Assembly (NCBI GenBank): GCA_007449985.2
Contig: VIIQ02000662.1
Location: forward strand, 62,001 to 126,000
Reading direction: 5' to 3'
DNA length: 64,000 bases
From: Desmodesmus armatus
Lineage: Eukaryota > Chlorophyta > Chlorophyceae > Sphaeropleales > Scenedesmaceae
The notes beneath the pieces were generated by a model that searched no databases, was not told the DNA's origin, and was given only the letters and a program-made list of their open reading frames with translations. The position numbers were made by a program, and so were the translations under genes. Positions 60,231 through 64,000 of this stretch are shown in pieces. Each line of letters starts with the position of its first letter. Position 1 is the first letter of the stretch.

Positions 60231-62546
60231 CCATGCAAGGCAGCAACTGTCTCTTGGTCCTCCCAGGTCGCCAGCAGCAGCAGCAGCAGCAGCAGGGCCA
60301 GCAGCAGCCCACCAGGCCTTGTGCAACCAGGGGTTGCTACAGCATCGCCCAGCAGCAGCGACTCTGACCTCCAGTGGCTGGCTGCAGCTGTTATGTCACC
60401 TGCACACGCACCCTCACCCACATCAGCAGGTGCTGAGGGAACAAGCACCTTCCAGCTTGGCTGCTTGGAAACACCCACAGCAGCAGCAGCAGCGGCGGCG
60501 GCGCAGGAGGGTGCTGCAGGTCACTTTCTCATGGCTGCTTCTGGCAGCAGCAGTGAGGATGCAGCAGGCACACCTGGCCACTTTGGAGCACCCAAAGCAG
60601 CAGCAGCAGCAGCAGCAGCGTCTTTCATGGCTGCTTCAGGCAGCAGCAGCGAGGATGCAGCAGGCACACCCAGCAGGCAGGAGGGAGGCTGCCTGTTCCA
60701 GCTGCCGCCTGCTAGCAGCGGCAATGCAGCAGCAGCAGCTGCTGCTGTAATTGGGGGTGTGCCGGCGGCAGCGACAACTGCAGCGCCTGCTAGCAGCGGG
60801 AATGCTGCAAGTGGGGGTGCAACAACAGCAGCGACAGCTGCAGCGGGTGACCTCACGCACCCCGCGTCAAGCAGGCAGCTGTTGCGGCCTGGTACAGTCC
60901 TAACCCTGAGGCTCCTGACAGTGCGGGGTAGTCAGGACAGCAGCAGCTTGAGTGGCAGTGGGGGTGGCAGCCAGGCGGCCACTCTGAGACATCATCAGGG
61001 CTCTGTGGACGCTGTGATCGAGTCACGGTTGGCATACAGCAGCAGCGGTGCCGGCAACAGCGACGTCTACCTCGCCAGGTTGACTAACCCTCAGAAGTTA
61101 GTGCTGGCAAATGCAGCAGGAGCAAGAGCAGCAGCAGTAGCTTCAGCAGGAGCAGAAGCAGCAGGAGCAGCAGCAGCAGCAACAGGGGCACCAGCTGCTT
61201 CCTGCTCGTCCTCTTCCTCTGCTCCCCAGCCGCTGACCCCCTCCTGCAGTGGCAGCCCTCAGCAGCTGCAGCCCTGCGCAGCATCGCAGCAAGGGCAGAG
61301 GCAGCACCAAGGACATGGCCAGGTGCAGCCCTGCCCAGAAGTGCAGCAGGCCCAGGGCCAGGGGCAGGGGCAGGTGGAGGGTCAAGGACAGGGCCCAGGA
61401 CTGCAGCAGGACCAGATGCAGCCTTGCCCAGAACTGCAGCCGGGCCGGGGGCAGCAGCAGGGCCTGCTGCTGCCGGAGTATGTGGTGATCAAGTTCAGTG
61501 GTGCGGCAGGTGGCTGCAACAACGCTACTCCTTCTGCGCCCAGCGGCGGAATGGATGCAGCAGCAGCAGCGGCGGCCATTGCCGACAGGGAGGGATTGGC
61601 TGCTGCTATCCAAACAGAAGCTGGGCTGCTGTGCCGGCTGGGCGATGCAGCAGCGCGCCGTGGGGAGGAGTCCATGCTTGCGGGGTGCTGTGGGTGCGCT
61701 GTGGTGCAGGCAGTGCAGATGCCAGCTTGCAGGGAGGGGGTCGGCAGTGGCACGCAGCAGGTCCTGCATCAGTCTCAGCAGCAGCAGCAGCGGCAGCGGC
61801 AGCAGGAGGAGGTGGTGCAGGCAGTGCAGGTGCTACCTTGTACGGAGGCAGATGGCAGTGTACGTACGCAGTGCCAGCAGCAGCAGGAACAGCAGCAGGG
61901 AGAGGTGGCACAGGAGCAGGCACCTGGGGACAGCAGCAGCAGTGAGTGCAAGGGGCTGCCGTGCCTGCTGCTGCACTGGTGTGAGGGAGGGTCGCTGGAG
62001 CAGCGGTTGGAGCCCAGCGCTGGGCAGCACGTGCCGCTGTCCGCCCGGGAGATGTGGCAGGTGATGCGGGACATGCACACAGCCCTCTGCCAAGCTCATG
62101 AGGCTGGTATCCTGCTTGGTAGGCTCTCACCAAGCAACGTGCTGGTGTGTAAGGGAGCCGGGCAGAGGGGCGGCAACGGGTATCGCTTCTGCGGCCTGAG
62201 CTCTGCAATACAGCCTAGTGGACTCAACTGCGTGGAGAGTGAGGAGGCGGGCGACGCCTTTGCTGCGCCTGACAGGTACTACACTGTGTTTTCAGAGACG
62301 TGGCAGCTGGGTTTGCTGCTGCTGGCCTGCAGGACGGGGCGGACTGTCGTCCCGCCTAATGGCAGCAGCCTGGTGGGGTTTATCAGCTGTGAGGCGAGCC
62401 GGGGTTTAAGGCTGGAGCCTGTTGAGCTGCAGCTGCTTGAGCTGTGCTTTGCTAGCATGGGGGAGAGGCACCCGCCCAAGCGGCTGGGGGAGTTCACTAC
62501 TTACTTTGATGAGGCGACCTTTGATCTCTTGCCAGGCAGCGTCTGA
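57640..62546 (+). CDS. Giant Ala/Gln-rich protein with C-terminal pseudokinase-like domain
   Basis: Exons 57640-57727, 58066-58247 (donor uncertain by a few bases), 58364-58552 and 58867-62546 keep phase. The last needs one added base at the G run 60295-60297. Length is about 1379 residues. Most is Ala, Gln and Ser tracts from CAG repeats. Four degenerate repeats around GVWLADxLL lie at 59640-59975, and FMAASGSSSEDAAGTP occurs twice at 60530-60670. The end resembles a kinase: a loop SSGAGNSDVYLARL, lysine in VVIKFS, hinge LLHWCEGGSL, then LLGRLSPSNVLV where HRDxxxxN is expected, FCGLSS in place of DFG, APD and W.LGLLLL. Catalytic Asp and the DFG Asp are absent, so it is probably a pseudokinase scaffold. 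A KRAR cluster in exon 3 could be a nuclear signal. Confidence 0.75.
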
Positions 62547-62663
62547 AGTTTGGGTTTTGCTTGGATTTTTGTGTGTCAAAGCTATCTCCCGCCCCAGCTG
62601 GGTGGCCTGACCAGTGTGCTGGTCTGTTTTGGCTAGGAGGCTTGCCTTGCCAAACTGATCTTG

Positions 62664-62827
62664 TCAGCTGTGAGGCGTGCCGTGGGTTGAGGCTGGTTCC
62701 AATCGAGCTGCAGCTGCTTGAGCTGTGCGTTGCCAGCATGGGGGAGCGGCACCCGCCCAAGCGGCTGGGGGAGTTCACTACTTACTTTGATAAGGCGAAC
62801 TTTGATCTCTTGCCAGGCAGCGTCTGA
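62664..62827 (+). pseudogene. Copy of the pseudokinase 3' coding end, stop included
   Basis: Repeats 62383-62546 at a constant offset of 281 bp with no indel. The frame stays open to the same TGA with a few amino-acid changes (TYFDKANFDLLPGSV against TYFDEATFDLLPGSV). Confidence 0.93.
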
Positions 62828-63039
62828 AATGTGGGTGGGTGGGTTTACGCTTGGCTTGCTTTGTTGTGTGCCAGCTATGTCCCGCCCCAGCTGGGCGGTC
62901 TGGTGATTGTCCTAGTCTGCTTTTGGCTTGGAGCCTTGCAAAGTTGGTTTGTGCTGTGGTGCTGGTTGGTCTGTGGTGTTGGTCGGTCTCTGTTGCAGTC
63001 TGCTTTGGCTAGGAGCCTTGCAACATAGCATCTGACTTG

Positions 63040-63660
63040 ATGCTGCACCTGGGCTGTGTGCTTGGCTCACTCACAGGGTGTCCATCGCGCCCTGGCGGGG
63101 AAGGAGAAGGGTTTTGGTAGTATCTATGGTAAGGTGTGGTCTGGTCTCGTCTGGCCTTGTCTGTTTTGAAGGACTTGTCTTGGTGGGCTCAACCTTGTAG
63201 GTTGGCAGGCAGCGTCTGAAGTGTGGCTGGGTGGGGGAGCTGCCCTTGCTTTTCGCGTGCCAGCTATTTCCCGCCCCAGCTGTCGTGGCGTGGTCGATGC
63301 TTTAGTCTGTTTTGGCCAGGTTCCTTGTTGCAAGGCAGTGTCTGATGTGTGCTTGCGCTTGGCTTGCTAAATTTGCGTGAGCTCCATGTTCTTCCGCCCC
63401 AGCTGGGCGGTGTGGTCAATGTGCTAGTATGTTTTGGTCAGGAGCCTTGAAAGGTTGCAACGTTGGATGCTGGGCCTAGGCTGTGTGCTTGGCTCACTCA
63501 CAAGGGTGTCCCATCGCGCCCTGCTGGGAAGTGGAAGGGCTTTGGTAGTATCTATGGCAAGGTGTAGTCTGGTCTCGTCTGGCCTAGTTTGTTCTTGTTT
63601 GAAAGACTTGCCTTGGTGGGCCCAACCTCCCATGTTGGCAGGCTCCTGGTGCGACCACTA
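63040..63660. repeat. Two copies of a roughly 180-bp 3' flank block
   Basis: 63052-63222 and 63476-63652 share GGCTGTGTGCTTGGCTCACTC, the TTTGGTAGTATCTATGG segment, and GTCTGGTCTCGTCTGGCC, with scattered differences. Confidence 0.85.
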
Positions 63661-64000
63661 ATTCACATGCTGTGCTGGCGTTCTTATAGTATGCACCCCA
63701 TGCTTGTACGCATGTGGATCACCTTTGCGGATTATCTTGGCAAACTATCCCCTTGTGTTTGTCCGTGAATGACCACACACATTTCTTATGTTGCTGAATG
63801 ATGGCGCTTGGTTGGTACGGTCTCATTCAATGACGATGCAGGCTGAGTGGGGTTTGTTTACTGAGCTTTGCTTTGTTGGCAATTGGCCTTCATTGGCAGG
63901 TGGCAGGTGCAGCCTGCTTTAGCATCAAACCAGTTGTGGGTTGCCTGGGCGGATCATGCAGGAGTCTTTGTCACAGCTGCAGGCAGCTCGTGCCCCCTCT

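Larger units (their letters stand above)
62547..64000 (+). other. 3' flank with several local duplications
   Basis: Contains the copy of the last coding segment and repeated blocks of 3' sequence (CCCGCCCCAGCTGGGC... four times). No further gene supported and no TGTAA signal found. Confidence 0.5.

Overview
The window reads as nuclear DNA of a chlorophycean green alga. Genes are split by many GT-AG introns of roughly 200-600 bp. Coding exons carry long CAG tracts read as Ala, Ser or Gln. Some 3' ends show TGTAA, the usual poly(A) signal of these algae. The proteins are algal or general eukaryotic (ATP23, HEL2/ZNF598, LicD, protein kinases). The genus cannot be fixed from sequence alone; composition would suit Scenedesmaceae- or Haematococcus-like algae. 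I saw no prokaryotic, organellar, rRNA, tRNA or CRISPR feature.

Layout, left to right. 214-11764 (+): tandemly duplicated low-complexity exons, then an acidic region, a Gln/Glu coiled coil and a complete protein-kinase domain; probably one gene. 15295-17070 (+): an unrecognised, incompletely resolved gene. 25625-19606 (-): a LicD-type type II membrane protein whose 3.1-kb second intron contains a complete same-strand two-exon gene (23771-21462) of unknown function. 28780-30850: a satellite-like array. 34481-31715 (-): ATP23 metalloprotease, head to head with 35152-48147 (+), a very large HEL2/ZNF598-type RING ubiquitin ligase with an NFX1-like, R3H-containing C-terminus. 52528-50206 (-): a leucine-rich-repeat protein. 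53218-55026 (+): an unrecognised gene. 57640-62546 (+): a giant Ala/Gln-rich protein ending in a degenerate (pseudo)kinase domain.

The most striking property is not one gene. At many exons, a partial and diverged copy of the exon end, usually with its splice site or stop codon, lies in the adjoining intron or 3' flank. LicD exon 2 exists in three spliceable copies, two with the same stop codon. ATP23 exons 2 and 4 have intronic echoes. In HEL2 most exons have one to eight echoes. The last exons of HEL2 and of the pseudokinase are duplicated just beyond their stops. HEL2 introns also carry poly-G tracts after 5' splice sites and poly-C tracts before 3' splice sites.

Seven reading-frame breaks in otherwise well-phased exons each look like one missing base, most of them in a short G or C run. 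They may be assembly errors or real lesions. Exon coordinates below come from reading splice sites and intron phase by eye; no alignment or transcript data were available.
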